Of a DNA stretch of 64,000 nt, positions 41,457-50,659 are shown one piece after another. Position 1 is the first letter of the stretch. Each line of letters begins with the position of its first letter. Origin of the DNA: Streptomyces sp. NBC_01775 (GTDB lineage Bacteria > Actinomycetota > Actinomycetes > Streptomycetales > Streptomycetaceae); the NCBI RefSeq assembly GCF_035917675.1, contig NZ_CP109104.1:1736001-1800000 (forward strand). Direction: 5' to 3'. The notes under the pieces are model-generated. The model was given only the letters and a program-made list of their open reading frames with translations, did not search any database and was not told the origin of the DNA. Made by a program: the position numbers and the translations under genes.

Positions 41457-42983
41457 TCAGACGGTGGTCTTCTCCGACTCCTGGTCCTCGTCCTCGACCG
41501 TTTCACCGGCGTCGCGGGCGCGGACGAACTCCAGGAACGAGTTCAGCTCGCGCTTGACGACCGGTGCGAGGAGGTAGAGGCCGATGATGTTGATGACGGC
41601 CAGTGTGAAGAGCACGGCGTCGGCCATGTCGATGAGCGTCTGAAGGGTCAGCAGGGAGCCCGCTACGGCGAACAGGGTGTAGACGACCTTGTAGGTGATC
41701 TCGCTGGTCTTGCTGCGGCCGAAGAGGTACGACCATGCCTTGAGGCCGTAGTAGCCCCAGGTCAGCACGGTGGAGATGGCGAAGAGCAGCACCGCGACGG
41801 TCAGGATGTAGGGGAACCAGGGCAGGACGGTCTCGAAGGCGTCGGAGGTGACGGTGACGCCCTCGGCTTCGGCGTTGCCGACCTTCCAGCTGTCAGGCTT
41901 TGCGATGACGATGGTCAGCGCGGTCATCGTGCAGATGAGGACGGTGTCGATGAACGGCTCCAGCAGGGCGACCAGGCCCTCGCTGGCGGGGTGCTTGGTC
42001 TTGACCGCGGAGTGAGCGATGGGGGCGGAACCGAGCCCGGCCTCGTTGGAGAAGGCGGCCCGCTTGAAGCCGATGATCAGCGCGCCCAGGACACCGCCCG
42101 CGACACCCTCCGGGTTGAAGGCGCCCTCGATGATGGTGCCGATCGCGGCGGGCACGGCGGACGCGTTGACCAGGATGACGGTCAGGCAGGCCACGATGTA
42201 GATACCGGCCATGGCGGGCACGAGCTTGCTGGTCACGTTGGCGATCGAGCGGATACCGCCGAGCAGCACGATGCCGACGAGCGCGGCGATCAGGATGCCG
42301 AAGAACAGGGCGCCGGCGGACGAACCCAGTGCGCCGTCCTCGCCGCCGGTGACGGAGACGAGCTGGACGTAGGACTGGTTGACCTGGAAGAGGTTGCCGC
42401 CGAAGAGACCGAAGAACAGGATCATGAAGGAGGCGAGAACCGCGAGGAGCTTGCCGAAGGTCTTCCCGTTCTTTCCGAAGCGGTCGCCCAGCCCCTTGGG
42501 CAGGTAGTGCATCGGGCCGCCGGACACGGTGCCGTCGGCGTGCACCTCGCGGTACTTCACGCCCAGGGTGACCTCGACGAACTTGGTGGCCATGCCCAGC
42601 AGGCCGCAGAGGACCATCCAGAAGGTGGCGCCGGCGCCACCGATGGAGACGGCGACGGCCACTCCGGCGATGTTGCCCAGACCGACGGTGCCGGAGACGG
42701 CGGCGGTCAGCGCCTGGAAGTGGTTGACCTCACCGGCCGACCCCTTCTCGTCGTACTTTCCGCGCACCACATCGACGGCGAGCTTGAACTTGCGGACCTG
42801 GACCAGCCCGAACCAGGCGGTGAAGACCAGGCCGGCCACGACGAGCCAGGCGACGATGAGAGGCAGCTCCGTACCGGCTACGGGGACGGCGTAGAAGACG
42901 ACTTCCCCGAGCCAGGTGGCTATTGGCTCGAAGAATCCGCTGACGGCTTCGTCAACGGACGTGGTCATGGAGTCGAGTGACAC
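41457..42983 (-). CDS. Alanine/glycine:cation symporter (AGCS family)
   Basis: Sodium-coupled amino acid symporter of 508 aa. Family motifs are clear: ALTAAVSGTVGLGNIAGVAV, GGPMHYLPKG, GIRSIANVTSKLVPAMAGIY, and GFKRAAFSNEAGLGSAPIAH. The GTG at 42983 is preferred because GAGGT lies 7 bases upstream; ATG 42968 is an alternative. It probably takes up alanine or glycine with Na+, which pairs functionally with the neighbouring NhaA that maintains the sodium gradient. The C-terminus is acidic. Confidence 0.93.
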   Translation of the reverse strand: MSLDSMTTSVDEAVSGFFEPIATWLGEVVFYAVPVAGTELPLIVAWLVVAGLVFTAWFGLVQVRKFKLAVDVVRGKYDEKGSAGEVNHFQALTAAVSGTVGLGNIAGVAVAVSIGGAGATFWMVLCGLLGMATKFVEVTLGVKYREVHADGTVSGGPMHYLPKGLGDRFGKNGKTFGKLLAVLASFMILFFGLFGGNLFQVNQSYVQLVSVTGGEDGALGSSAGALFFGILIAALVGIVLLGGIRSIANVTSKLVPAMAGIYIVACLTVILVNASAVPAAIGTIIEGAFNPEGVAGGVLGALIIGFKRAAFSNEAGLGSAPIAHSAVKTKHPASEGLVALLEPFIDTVLICTMTALTIVIAKPDSWKVGNAEAEGVTVTSDAFETVLPWFPYILTVAVLLFAISTVLTWGYYGLKAWSYLFGRSKTSEITYKVVYTLFAVAGSLLTLQTLIDMADAVLFTLAVINIIGLYLLAPVVKRELNSFLEFVRARDAGETVEDEDQESEKTTV

Positions 42984-43806
42984 GGTGGATACCTCGATGG
43001 CGCAGTATCGGCGCATGGGAGGTGGCGCCGGGAAGATGTGCGGTCGTTGAGTGAGCGCCGTTGTCCGGTCGGCGACCCTGGGCGCGCGGTCCGCGGACTC
43101 GAACCGTGATCACCCTGGTCGTGCTGCTGGTGCATGCCTGGCCGATCCGCGCCGTGGCGAGGGGTGGTGCCACCTGCGGAATTGCGCAGTTCTACCACGA
43201 CCTTTACGAAGTGTTTAGTGATGTAGGTCACATGACCAGGCGCATTCCTCGAAAATCCCAGCGAGCGAAGCCAGATCGTTATCCGGACGCCTTGATCCGT
43301 TCATCGGGCACGTATCCGCAGGTGAGGCCGCATGGACCCCGTGGCGCCGCGATGCGGCCGTGAGGCTCAAGACACCTCCGGAACACTGCGCAGACCGGAC
43401 GACAAGGGGGCCGGTGTGCCCGACGGCTGGTGGGGGCCGCAATTCATGTCACCCGGGCTGACCTGCTGTTTCGGATCTGACAGACCTCAGCAGGCCATGA
43501 CGAACCCCCCAGCCATACAGGGCATCTGCCGCTTCCCATCCGCGTCGTGCCCCGCCGGGGATTCGCACCCGCACAGCACGATGGCGGAGATAAGCGCGAT
43601 CGCGGGATCAGCCGACTCGCGTCTTCCGGAGATGCGTCGACATCGTCACCACGAGCGAATCAGCACCGGTAAGAGCGGGTTCGACACGACCAGCCCTTGC
43701 GTGTGGCTCCTGCCGGGGACTCCAACCTGCGACCACGAGCACTTCGGGGCGTCGGAGTGTCGAACGCGGAGAAAACTCTTGGTCGTCTTCTCCGCTGCGT
43801 CAGGAG
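42984..43806. other. Gap upstream of the symporter and first recombinase remnant
   Basis: About 820 bp with no supportable gene. The left end must contain the symporter promoter; the stretch 43195-43290 is less GC-rich. Near 43700-43760 a segment resembles the T-arm of an antisense tRNA (CTGCCGGGGACTCCAACCTG), but no complete tRNA can be folded; it may be a relic of an integration site. Confidence 0.4.
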
Positions 43807-44718
43807 CTTCCAAGACTCGACATCGACGACGTCACCCTCGGCCACCGCACCCAACTGACGTGGAATTCCCACGACAAGTGGGTCTGGTCGGCCGAACCCG
43901 TCCACGAACCGCTCGTGCCGACGGCCCACTTCCAGGCGGCCCAGGCCCAACAGGAACGCCGTCGCAACATCGCGGGCGTGGAGCGCATGGTCGCACCGAC
44001 CAAACGCAGCTACGCACTTCGCGGCCTGCTGCGCTGCGGACACTGCGACCGCAAGATGCAGGGCAACTACAACAACGGCCTCCCCAACTACCGCTGCCGC
44101 TACCCCGCCGAATACGCCCGGAGCGCGTCCCTCCCCCACCCCCTGACCGTCTACGTCCGCGAGGGCGCGCTCCTCCCCGCACTCGACGCGTGGATCGCCC
44201 GCACCTTCGCCCCCGGCCGCCTCAAGCAGCCCCTCCAGGCCCTGCACCAGGCCCAGAGCGTGACCACCCCCGCCCCCGGTCCCGCGCTGGAAGTCGCCCG
44301 TCGCACCCTCGCCGACTGCGACCGCCGCATCGACCGCTACCGCGCCGCCATCGACGCCGGAACGAACCCGGCACTCGTCACCGAGTGGATCAACAAGGCA
44401 ACAGCCGACCGCAACGCCGCCCAACGCCAGATCGCCGCCGCCGCGACAGCCACCCCCGAGCGCAAAGCCCCGCTCTACGCGGCCTTCGGGCTGTCCCTCA
44501 CCTACGGCCACAGCAAAAGGGCCGTGACTGTGGAGTCACGGCCCGAGAGCGCGTGTACGGCATGTGCGTACGGTGCGTGTCCGAGGGAGGACGTGGACCG
44601 ATACCCCACGAATCGTGCTATTGGCGGCAGAACTGCCCTTGCTATAGGCCGCACGGCCGGGTCGTGGACCGATGTAATCCCGACCGCGTCAAACGTTGAA
44701 ACTGAACGTCAAACCTAA
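43807..44718 (+). pseudogene. Serine recombinase remnant 1 (C-terminal half)
   Basis: Encodes the C-terminal half of a large serine recombinase: LDIDDVTLGHRTQLTWNSHD, a zinc ribbon (LRCGHCDRKMQG and YRCRYP), a coiled-coil segment and the tail FGLSLTYGHSK. The catalytic resolvase domain and most of the recombinase domain are missing. The frame then runs through the conserved ~105-bp repeat to a stop at 44718. Closely related in sequence to the remnants at 46437 and 53284, in the same orientation. Confidence 0.85.
44520..44697 (+). repeat. Recombinase-tail repeat, copy 2, with preceding hairpin
   Basis: Hairpin GGCCGTGAC/GTCACGGCC (44520-44543) followed by the conserved repeat from GTGTCCGAGGG (44577) to CAAACGTTGA (44697). 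It matches copies at 36437 and 46653 at roughly 85 percent by eye and lies directly after a recombinase tail. Confidence 0.75.
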
Positions 44719-44980
44719 CGCTATGACGCGCATGGATAGCGTCTGCACATGATCAACCAGCGGGAAACCAGCGTCCGGCCGACAACCATCGTTGAGGCCA
44801 GCAGCCCTCACGCCAGCCGCCGTGTACCGACCCGCCCAGAGCAGTCCCCCAGGGCACCTGGACTGAACGAGCCCAGGGGCCTCCCTGCCGTGCCATCGGC
44901 TCTGTCACCATCTACAGATGACAACAAGGAGCAGCGGCAAAGGATCGGCAAAGCCCTTTTAACGGCGCAGGTCAGGAAGT

Positions 44981-45131
44981 GTGGTCCCCGCGCGAGCGGG
45001 GGTGGTCCGTACAGATTGAATGACGCTTGCGCCCGGATAATGTGGTCCCCGCGCGAGCGGGGGTGGTCCGGTCGCGCGCTCGCGCACCAGGGGTGCGGGA
45101 TCGTGGTCCCCGCGCGAGCGGGGGTGGTCCG
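44981..45131 (+). CRISPR. Three-repeat type I-E-like CRISPR islet
   Basis: Three identical 29-base repeats at 44981-45009, 45042-45070 and 45103-45131, beginning GTGGTCCCCGCGCG and ending GGGTGGTCCG, separated by two different 32-base spacers. Repeat length, spacer length and the internal palindrome CCCCGCGCGAGCGGGG are those of type I-E. The preceding CAGGTCAGGAAGT is also found before the islet at 53194 and looks like a leader end. No cas gene is in the window. The 220 bp before the leader (44719-44970) holds no clear gene. Confidence 0.9.
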
Positions 45132-45150
45132 CCTCTTGATCGATACGAAC

Positions 45151-45760
45151 GGCTTCTGAGGCCCGGCGGCCCCCGTCTACAGCGGCTGGCGGGCCTGGTC
45201 ACTCCTCGAAATCCTGGTAGCCATACGCTCCGAGATGCCCCTCGGCCAGCTCAACAACGTCGTCTTCGTCGTCCTCGGCCACGGTCTCACCGGTCAGCGG
45301 CGGCACTTCTATTCGGCTCCAGTCCACGCTGACACTGACCGCGTCCCCGAGACTGCCGCAGAACATCTTGGAGGAGAGCCTCTCCTTCTCGTCACCTGCC
45401 CCGTCGTCAGCACGGAAGTCATAGCCGACCGGTTCCCCGGGGCCCTTGAAGGTGATGTCCATATAGCCGTCGATGGAAATCGTAATAAAGGGATGCAGGT
45501 CTATCGACTGTGCCAACTCCTCTTGCTGATATACATGCAGCGACAAGTCCGCCCCGTACCAACACAGCAGGTAGAGATTGATCTCCTCGGCAAGCTCCTC
45601 GGCCAGCGCGATCTTCACCTCGTCGAGACTGGCCAGAACGTAGTGCGCGTCCTTGCGAGCGCCGCCCGGCGCAACGCCGAAGGCCAGGTCATAGAAACTC
45701 TTCTTCATCATGGTCGCCACAGTAGCTGGCCACATTGACAACCCCACGGCCTCAGAAGCC
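45151..45760. repeat. 610-bp segment bounded by 13-bp inverted repeats
   Basis: GGCTTCTGAGGCC at 45151-45163 and its exact reverse complement at 45748-45760 flank a single gene (45199-45711). The left end abuts the CRISPR islet and the right end lies inside the IS5 remnant's last codons. It could be a small mobile cassette or an inverted copy of IS end sequence. Confidence 0.5.
45199..45711 (-). CDS. Unknown acidic protein, possible immunity protein
   Basis: A 170-aa protein that I do not recognise, soluble and strongly acidic at the C-terminus (AEDDEDDVVELAEGHLG). It begins MMKKSFYDLAFGVAPGG, chosen because conserved-looking sequence starts there; a longer frame to 45762 would run through the inverted repeat. 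No ribosome site stands out. Size, acidity and its place in a toxin-rich mobile region recall immunity proteins of polymorphic toxin systems, but this is a guess. It lies between a CRISPR islet and an IS5 remnant within 13-bp inverted repeats. Confidence 0.65.
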   Translation of the reverse strand: MMKKSFYDLAFGVAPGGARKDAHYVLASLDEVKIALAEELAEEINLYLLCWYGADLSLHVYQQEELAQSIDLHPFITISIDGYMDITFKGPGEPVGYDFRADDGAGDEKERLSSKMFCGSLGDAVSVSVDWSRIEVPPLTGETVAEDDEDDVVELAEGHLGAYGYQDFEE

Positions 45761-46380
45761 ACTGTCTTTCGTGCAGTTCGCCCGGCGGTCGTGGTCCCTG
45801 ATCAGGTTGTTCGTAGTTCGTGTGTCGGCGTGCAGGGCTTGTTCCGACCGGCCTTTCGGACGGCGGATTGGGACGAGGATGCCGATGCCGGCGCCGATGT
45901 AGCCCTTGTCGGCGAGGGTGGGAAGACCGTCAGCCGCCGCCTTGTAGAGGGCGGGGAATGCGTGGAGGCGGGCGGCGGTGATGTCGGGGGTGGATCCGGG
46001 TTCGGTGTCGGAGACCCATAGCGGGGTGCCGTCAGGGGCAGCCAGGAACTGTACGTTGCCGCCGAACGCCTTGTGCTTCTGGCTGAACCAGAGTTCGTTG
46101 CCGTTCTCGCGGGGACCGGCGACGCGGTCGGAGGCGATCAGCGTGCCATCGAGGATCACGTGGATCATGCCCTCCCCTCGGCAGCGGCCGAGAACCTCGT
46201 GCAGGTCCGGCGCCTGGCCAGCGAGGACGTCGATGCCTTCGTGGAGGTAGCGGTAGCCGGTTGCCTGGGAGACGCCAGCGTCGCGGGCGAGGCAGTGCAC
46301 GCAGCTGCGTTCGCGGAACCAGCGCAGGACCAGCGCTGCTTGGCGGTACGGGCCCAAGGCGCGTGAGTTCCTCGGAGTCC
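45752..46380 (-). pseudogene. IS5-family transposase remnant
   Basis: Internal part of a DDE transposase: RQAALVLRWFRERSCVHCLA (helix-turn-helix region), MIHVILDGTLIASDRV (first catalytic Asp), WFSQKHKAFGGNVQF, and LADKGYIGAG (second region). The N-terminus joins the recombinase remnant and the C-terminus, with the catalytic Glu, stops early at CTKDSGF. Both ends are lost and no complete terminal inverted repeats are seen. Confidence 0.82.
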
Positions 46381-46436
46381 CGATCCGGCGGCGATGGGGG
46401 GCCAGCAGACGGGCTCGCTCACAGTCCGTCGAACGG

Positions 46437-46649
46437 ATGTCGCGAGACGATGTCGCGGCGCTCGTACGCTCCGTCGGCGACATCGCTGCCGCCGTGCACC
46501 AGGCCGAACCTCATGACAAGGCCGAAATCTACGAGCGGCTCGGGCTCCGGCTCACCTACGCCCCGGAAAGGCCACGGTTCTCGCGGAGATCACACCCGAC
46601 TCCGGAAACAGCAAATCCCCACGGCATACGAGAAGCCGTGGGGAAATGA
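46437..46649 (+). pseudogene. Serine recombinase remnant 2 (C-terminal tail)
   Basis: Only the last 70 or so residues of a recombinase remain: DDVAALVRSVGDIAAAVHQA, PHDKAEIYERLGLRLTYAPE. The same tail is present in the remnant at 53284 (APTDKAEIYQKLGLRIRYTP). It follows the IS5 remnant and precedes the third repeat copy. Confidence 0.8.
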
Positions 46650-46776
46650 TTGGTGTCCGAGGGGGAACGTGGACTGATGCCCCATGAATCGTGCCATTGA
46701 CGGCAGAACTGCCCTTGCTATAGCCCGCACGGCCGGGGTCGTGGACTGGTGTAATCCCGAGCGCGTCAAACGTTGA
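46616..46776 (+). repeat. Recombinase-tail repeat, copy 3, with preceding hairpin
   Basis: Hairpin TCCCCACGGC/GCCGTGGGGA (46616-46644) followed by the conserved repeat from GTGTCCGAGGG (46653) to CAAACGTTGA (46776). Same order as copy 2: recombinase tail, hairpin, repeat. Confidence 0.75.
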
Positions 46777-47134
46777 ACAACAACGACGCTGGATGGATCA
46801 GTGCAGCAAGTCGTCTGCTACGCGAAGATCCGCGCACTCGTCGAGCAGGCAATGGCCACCCATGTGATGAGTTGACGGATGCGGTGGGTGTGCGGCGTTG
46901 CGCCGGTTGCCGCCGCCGGTGCCATACCGGCCCTGCGGGCCAGCAGGGTGATGAGGCCGCCGACAGTGACCAGGCCGAAGGCCAGGTTCCGGCACGCGTG
47001 TGATGCGGGGTGCGCCGAGGTGAAGGGCCCTGCCACGTCGGACGGGCTGAAGTCAGCCCGTCCCGCAGGACCGGGGCCTTCGGGGCGGAGCCCCCAGGAG
47101 CAACGGGAAGGGCCGACCACCGGCAGTGCCGGCC
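46777..47134. other. Gap after repeat copy 3, only weak coding hints
   Basis: A minus-strand frame encodes a hydrophobic stretch (RNLAFGLVTVGGLITLLARR) and RQLITWVAIACST, perhaps a decayed small membrane protein. No start or ribosome site is convincing. Confidence 0.3.
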
Positions 47135-48373
47135 TCAGCGCAGCTGGACCGGCAGTTCCTGGTAGCCGTTGATGCCCAGGGACGGCACCCGGGAGGCGGG
47201 CCGCCCCGTGAGGGACAGTCCGGGGAAGGCAGCGAAGAGCCGCTGCAGGGCGATCTCGGCTTCCAGCCGGGCCAGCGATGCACCGGGGCAACGGTGCGGG
47301 CCGTAGCCGAAGGCGAGATGCCGGGAGGCGTCGGCGCGGCCGGGAGAAAAGACCTCCGGATCACCGTCCGGGAAGGCGTGCGGGCAGCGCTGAATGGCCG
47401 ACAGCGGCACCAGCACGGCCTCCCCCTTGCGGATCATGTCCCCCTCGACGTCCACGTCGTCGAGTGCGTAACGGAACATCACATGACGGGTGGGAGACTC
47501 CCAGCGCAGCGCCTCTTCCACGATGCCGGGCCACGGGTCCTCCCCCGCGTCCTGCCGGGCTCTCGCGGCCTGGAGCGTCTCGGGGTGTGTCAGCAGTCCT
47601 TTGACGGCGTGGCAGATCAGATTGGCCGTCGTCTCGTGGCCGCCGATCACGGTGGTCACGAGGTTTCCGATGACCTCCGCCTCGCTCAGCTCCCCCTCGT
47701 CCATGGCGGTGACCAGGTCCATGGTGAGGTCGTCCCGGTCGCCGCGGGCGCGCTTCTGCTCGATCAGTGCCAGCAGCGTCGCGGGGAAGCGGTGGGAGAC
47801 CGTCTGCTGCACCTCTTCCGCGCTGGCCTCGGAGTTCAACGCCGCCGCCGACAACTCGTGCAACTCCTCGCGCCGCATGCCGTCTTCAGGTACGCCGAGC
47901 AGTGAGCAGATGACATCCAGCGGCAGCGGCAGCGCGAACCCGGCGAGCAGATCCGTCTCCTCCCCGGCGGGGACGGCGGCCAGCCCCGCCAGCAGGCGGT
48001 CGGTAATGGCCTCGATCTGGGGACGCAGCGCCTCTACGCGGCGGGGCGAGATGGCGCGCTGGATGGGGAGCCGCAGCCGACGGTGGGTCTCGCCGTCGGT
48101 GGTGAGCAGGCCCTTGCCCTCCACGATGAACAGCAGCGGCCAGTCCACGGGTATCTCCCCGCGTGCGTGAGCGCCCCAGTGCTGGATGTCCTTGGAGAAG
48201 CGGGGGTCGCCCAGCACCAGGGCACCCGCCTCCCGGGTCGTCACCGCTTTGGCCACCACGCCACCAGGGAGCGCCACAGTGGCAACCGGCCATGCGGCTC
48301 GGAGGGCTGCTCCTTCTGTTCCGTGGAGATCGGCCGGGGCGGGTTCGAGAGAAAGCGGTGCTGTGCTGTCCAC
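47135..48373 (-). CDS. Cytochrome P450, CYP154-like
   Basis: Soluble P450 of 412 aa from the GTG at 48373. N-terminal VATVALPGGVVAKAVT and SKDIQHWGAHARGEIPVDWP are typical of actinobacterial CYP154/107-type enzymes. The I-helix reads VIGGHETTANL, the K-helix EEALRW with an intact ExxR, and the haem loop HLAFGYGPHRCPGASLAR with the Cys ligand. The C-terminal ELPVQL matches CYP154 members. The start lies 130 bp inside the upstream P450 frame; no later start is plausible because family sequence begins at once. Probably acts with the upstream P450; substrate unknown. Confidence 0.92.
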   Translation of the reverse strand: MDSTAPLSLEPAPADLHGTEGAALRAAWPVATVALPGGVVAKAVTTREAGALVLGDPRFSKDIQHWGAHARGEIPVDWPLLFIVEGKGLLTTDGETHRRLRLPIQRAISPRRVEALRPQIEAITDRLLAGLAAVPAGEETDLLAGFALPLPLDVICSLLGVPEDGMRREELHELSAAALNSEASAEEVQQTVSHRFPATLLALIEQKRARGDRDDLTMDLVTAMDEGELSEAEVIGNLVTTVIGGHETTANLICHAVKGLLTHPETLQAARARQDAGEDPWPGIVEEALRWESPTRHVMFRYALDDVDVEGDMIRKGEAVLVPLSAIQRCPHAFPDGDPEVFSPGRADASRHLAFGYGPHRCPGASLARLEAEIALQRLFAAFPGLSLTGRPASRVPSLGINGYQELPVQLR

Positions 48374-49689
48374 TGCTGTCCGTTCGTCTGAGAAGTCGGC
48401 GGATAAGGGAATATCACGGGAAGCGCAGTGGGTGACCTGGCCATATACGGAAGGTCCCAGGCGAGACTCTCCTTGGGAACGGCCAGCCGCATGCCCGGCA
48501 GCCTGTTCCACAGCACTTCGAGCCCCGTACGGACGATGAGCGTGCCCAGGTCCGGTACCGGGCAGCCGTGGGAACCGGCGCCCCAGGCCAGATGCGACCT
48601 GTTGGTGCGGGAGACATCCCAGCTGGTCGACATCATCATCGGGTCACCTCCGGTCGCAGCGAGGCAGATGATCGCCATGTCCCCGCAGTTGATCGGATAG
48701 CCGCCCAGCGTGGTGTTCTGGGTGGCCCAGCGGCCGATGAGGTTCTGGACGGGCGCGTTGACCCACATGACGCGGTTCATCGCCTCTTCCATCTGACAGC
48801 GCCCGGCGATAACGTCGGAGTTGAGTTCCGGGTTGGTCAGCAACTCCAACACGGTGTTGCAGATCCAGGTGTTGCTGGCGCCGCGCCCGCAGACAATCTG
48901 CAGCCATACGTCCTCGCTCAGCTCGTGAGCATCCAGCTGCTGCTCCATCTGCCGGTTGTAGTGGTGCATCCAGGAGATGAGGTCGGGCCCCGAGGCCCTC
49001 TGCTTCTCCTCCACCAGGGCCCGCATCCGGACATCGAGATCCGCGGCGGCACGGTGGGCCCCGGGACCGCCGCTGAGCATCTCGTGAATGGCGGTGCCGG
49101 TGGCCAGCGCGCTGTTCTCGTCCATGCCCATCAGCCGCATCATGACCAGCAGCGGCAGCTGGAGCGCGTACTGGTCGAGGATGTCGGCCTCGTTCCATTC
49201 CCCGGGCCCTTCTGGGGGGAAGAACGAGGCGATGAGCTGCTCCGCGAGGTCTTCGATGAGGGCGCGGGTAAAGAGCAGGTCGATCTTGGCCAGCGCCTTG
49301 TTACCCGGGCTGGAGAGGCGTGAGTGCTCCATGCCCTCGGCGTAGAGACGGCTGCGCCGGTAGGCGATCTGGGGGATCAGCGGGTGGTCGGGTAGCGCAC
49401 CTTCGGCGAAGTCGCGGTACCAGCGGGAGTCCCGCGTCCACATATGGCCGCGGTTCTGGAGAATCTCCAACTGGTAGGCGTGGTCCAGGACGAGGTACCC
49501 GCGGAAGGCGCCGGTCTCCTCCAGGGTGACAGGCGCCACAGGACCGAAGGTCTTGCGCAGACTTTGGTAGTACGAGAACGGTTCGCGTGCGAAATCCTGG
49601 CCGTAGAGGGTGGCACTACGTGCTGGCCAGGCCGTACGGGCATACGGCCAGGGATCACCAAGCGGAGTTCTTGAGGCATAAGTTGACAC
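48241..49689 (-). CDS. Cytochrome P450, CYP157-like, lacking ExxR
   Basis: P450 of 482 aa starting at GTG 49689, with GGAGG 8 bases upstream. The haem loop HLAWGAGSHGCPVPDLG retains the Cys ligand. The I-helix has CGRGASNTW where AGxET/D-T is usual. The K-helix region reads EEAMNRVMWVNAP: counting back from the conserved Pro, the ExxR position is RVMW, so both Glu and Arg are replaced, as in the CYP157 family where Trp replaces Arg. About 55 residues after the normal P450 end (ALPVIF) overlap the CYP154-like gene. CYP157/CYP154 pairs usually end conservon operons, but no conservon genes are here. Confidence 0.88.
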   Translation of the reverse strand: MSTYASRTPLGDPWPYARTAWPARSATLYGQDFAREPFSYYQSLRKTFGPVAPVTLEETGAFRGYLVLDHAYQLEILQNRGHMWTRDSRWYRDFAEGALPDHPLIPQIAYRRSRLYAEGMEHSRLSSPGNKALAKIDLLFTRALIEDLAEQLIASFFPPEGPGEWNEADILDQYALQLPLLVMMRLMGMDENSALATGTAIHEMLSGGPGAHRAAADLDVRMRALVEEKQRASGPDLISWMHHYNRQMEQQLDAHELSEDVWLQIVCGRGASNTWICNTVLELLTNPELNSDVIAGRCQMEEAMNRVMWVNAPVQNLIGRWATQNTTLGGYPINCGDMAIICLAATGGDPMMMSTSWDVSRTNRSHLAWGAGSHGCPVPDLGTLIVRTGLEVLWNRLPGMRLAVPKESLAWDLPYMARSPTALPVIFPYPPTSQTNGQQWTAQHRFLSNPPRPISTEQKEQPSEPHGRLPLWRSLVAWWPKR

Positions 49690-49844
49690 AGCCACATCCT
49701 CCAGGGCAGTGCTCAGCCGAGGCAACTGTGAGTGGAGGGGCAGAAGGTACTTCTGTGCTCAGAGGCCCGGTTCGACAGCGCCTTCCTCACCATGCCGGCA
49801 GGAGTACTCGACAGACCTTTCCGAAGATAAGGGGCGCACTGCCT

Positions 49845-49925
49845 CGGGAGGTAAAGGGTGAACCCGGGAGGCAGGGGAGGTACCCGCAGCCCCCCTACCT
49901 CCCGTCGGCATCCGCGCTACCTCCC
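49845..49925. repeat. Cluster of GGGAGGTA motifs in both orientations
   Basis: CGGGAGGTA, GGGAGGCA, GGGGAGGTA and two CTACCTCCC sites lie within 80 bp upstream of the P450 pair. They could fold into competing hairpins or serve as multiple binding sites for one protein. Confidence 0.5.
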
Positions 49926-49938
49926 GGAGCGCAAACCT

Positions 49939-50548
49939 CTCAAGGGGCCAGCTCCTTGGTGATGCGGTCCAGCATCAGCGCCGAGGGCTCGCGTGCCCGC
50001 TCCTCCCAGGCGAAGACACAGGCGGTGGCGACCCCCGTCGAAGCTGAGCTCGCGCAGGATGCCGAAGAAGCTGTTCCAGTCGACCTCGCCCTGGCCGATG
50101 TCGAGGTGCTGGTGGATACGCGCCGGCGTGCCTTGGGGTATCCCCCAGCTCGAAGAGCTAGGGGAAGGGTCGAGGATGTAGCGCTCGCCGGACGACGCCT
50201 TGAAGTAGAAGATGCCGGCGACGTGGACGTGCGCCAGCTTGTCGCCCACGTACCGCCTCATGGCCGCGATGTCGGCCCCTACCTGCTCGGGTCCGGAGAG
50301 GTGGAAGGAGTGCGGGTCGCAGTACAGGCAGTTCGTCCAGGGCTTGTTGATGACGCGCACGAGGTCGACGGCGGGGGTGTTCTCCTCGCAGAGGTCGAGC
50401 TCGTCGTCGGCGCGGGGTGCAGGAAGAACGGCATGAAGTCGTCGCGCGGCGAGAACTCGATGTACTCATAGCCCAGGTCGGCGGCCGTGCGCACCATCTC
50501 CTCGATGGGCAGGAAACGGAACATACGGGGGTCGAGTGCGATCTCCAT
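49939..50548 (-). pseudogene. Sugar phosphate isomerase/epimerase, frameshifted
   Basis: TIM-barrel isomerase of the xylose isomerase-like (IolE) family in three frames. It begins [20 protein letters not shown] and [14 protein letters not shown], shifts frame near 50420 to [20 protein letters not shown] and DIAAMRRYVGDKLAHVHVAG, and shifts again at a run of G near 50033 to ACVFAWEERAREPS and LMLDRITKELAP. A 20-residue Ser/Pro insertion at about 50150 interrupts the conserved region. Clearly non-functional. Confidence 0.75.
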
Positions 50549-50659
50549 GCGGGGACTCCGTACAGCGCGGGCCGGGGCTTCATATCGACGCTGCCCAGCT
50601 GTCCGTCCGATTCAAGGGAGCGGACCGTGGCGTCGGTGATGACGGTGGCAGCGTAGCCG

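Noticed and set aside
43700..43765. tRNA-like segment (CTGCCGGGGACTCCAACCTG) on the minus strand
   Set aside because: It resembles only a T-arm; no acceptor stem, anticodon arm or D-arm could be found in the right place, so a tRNA gene is not called.
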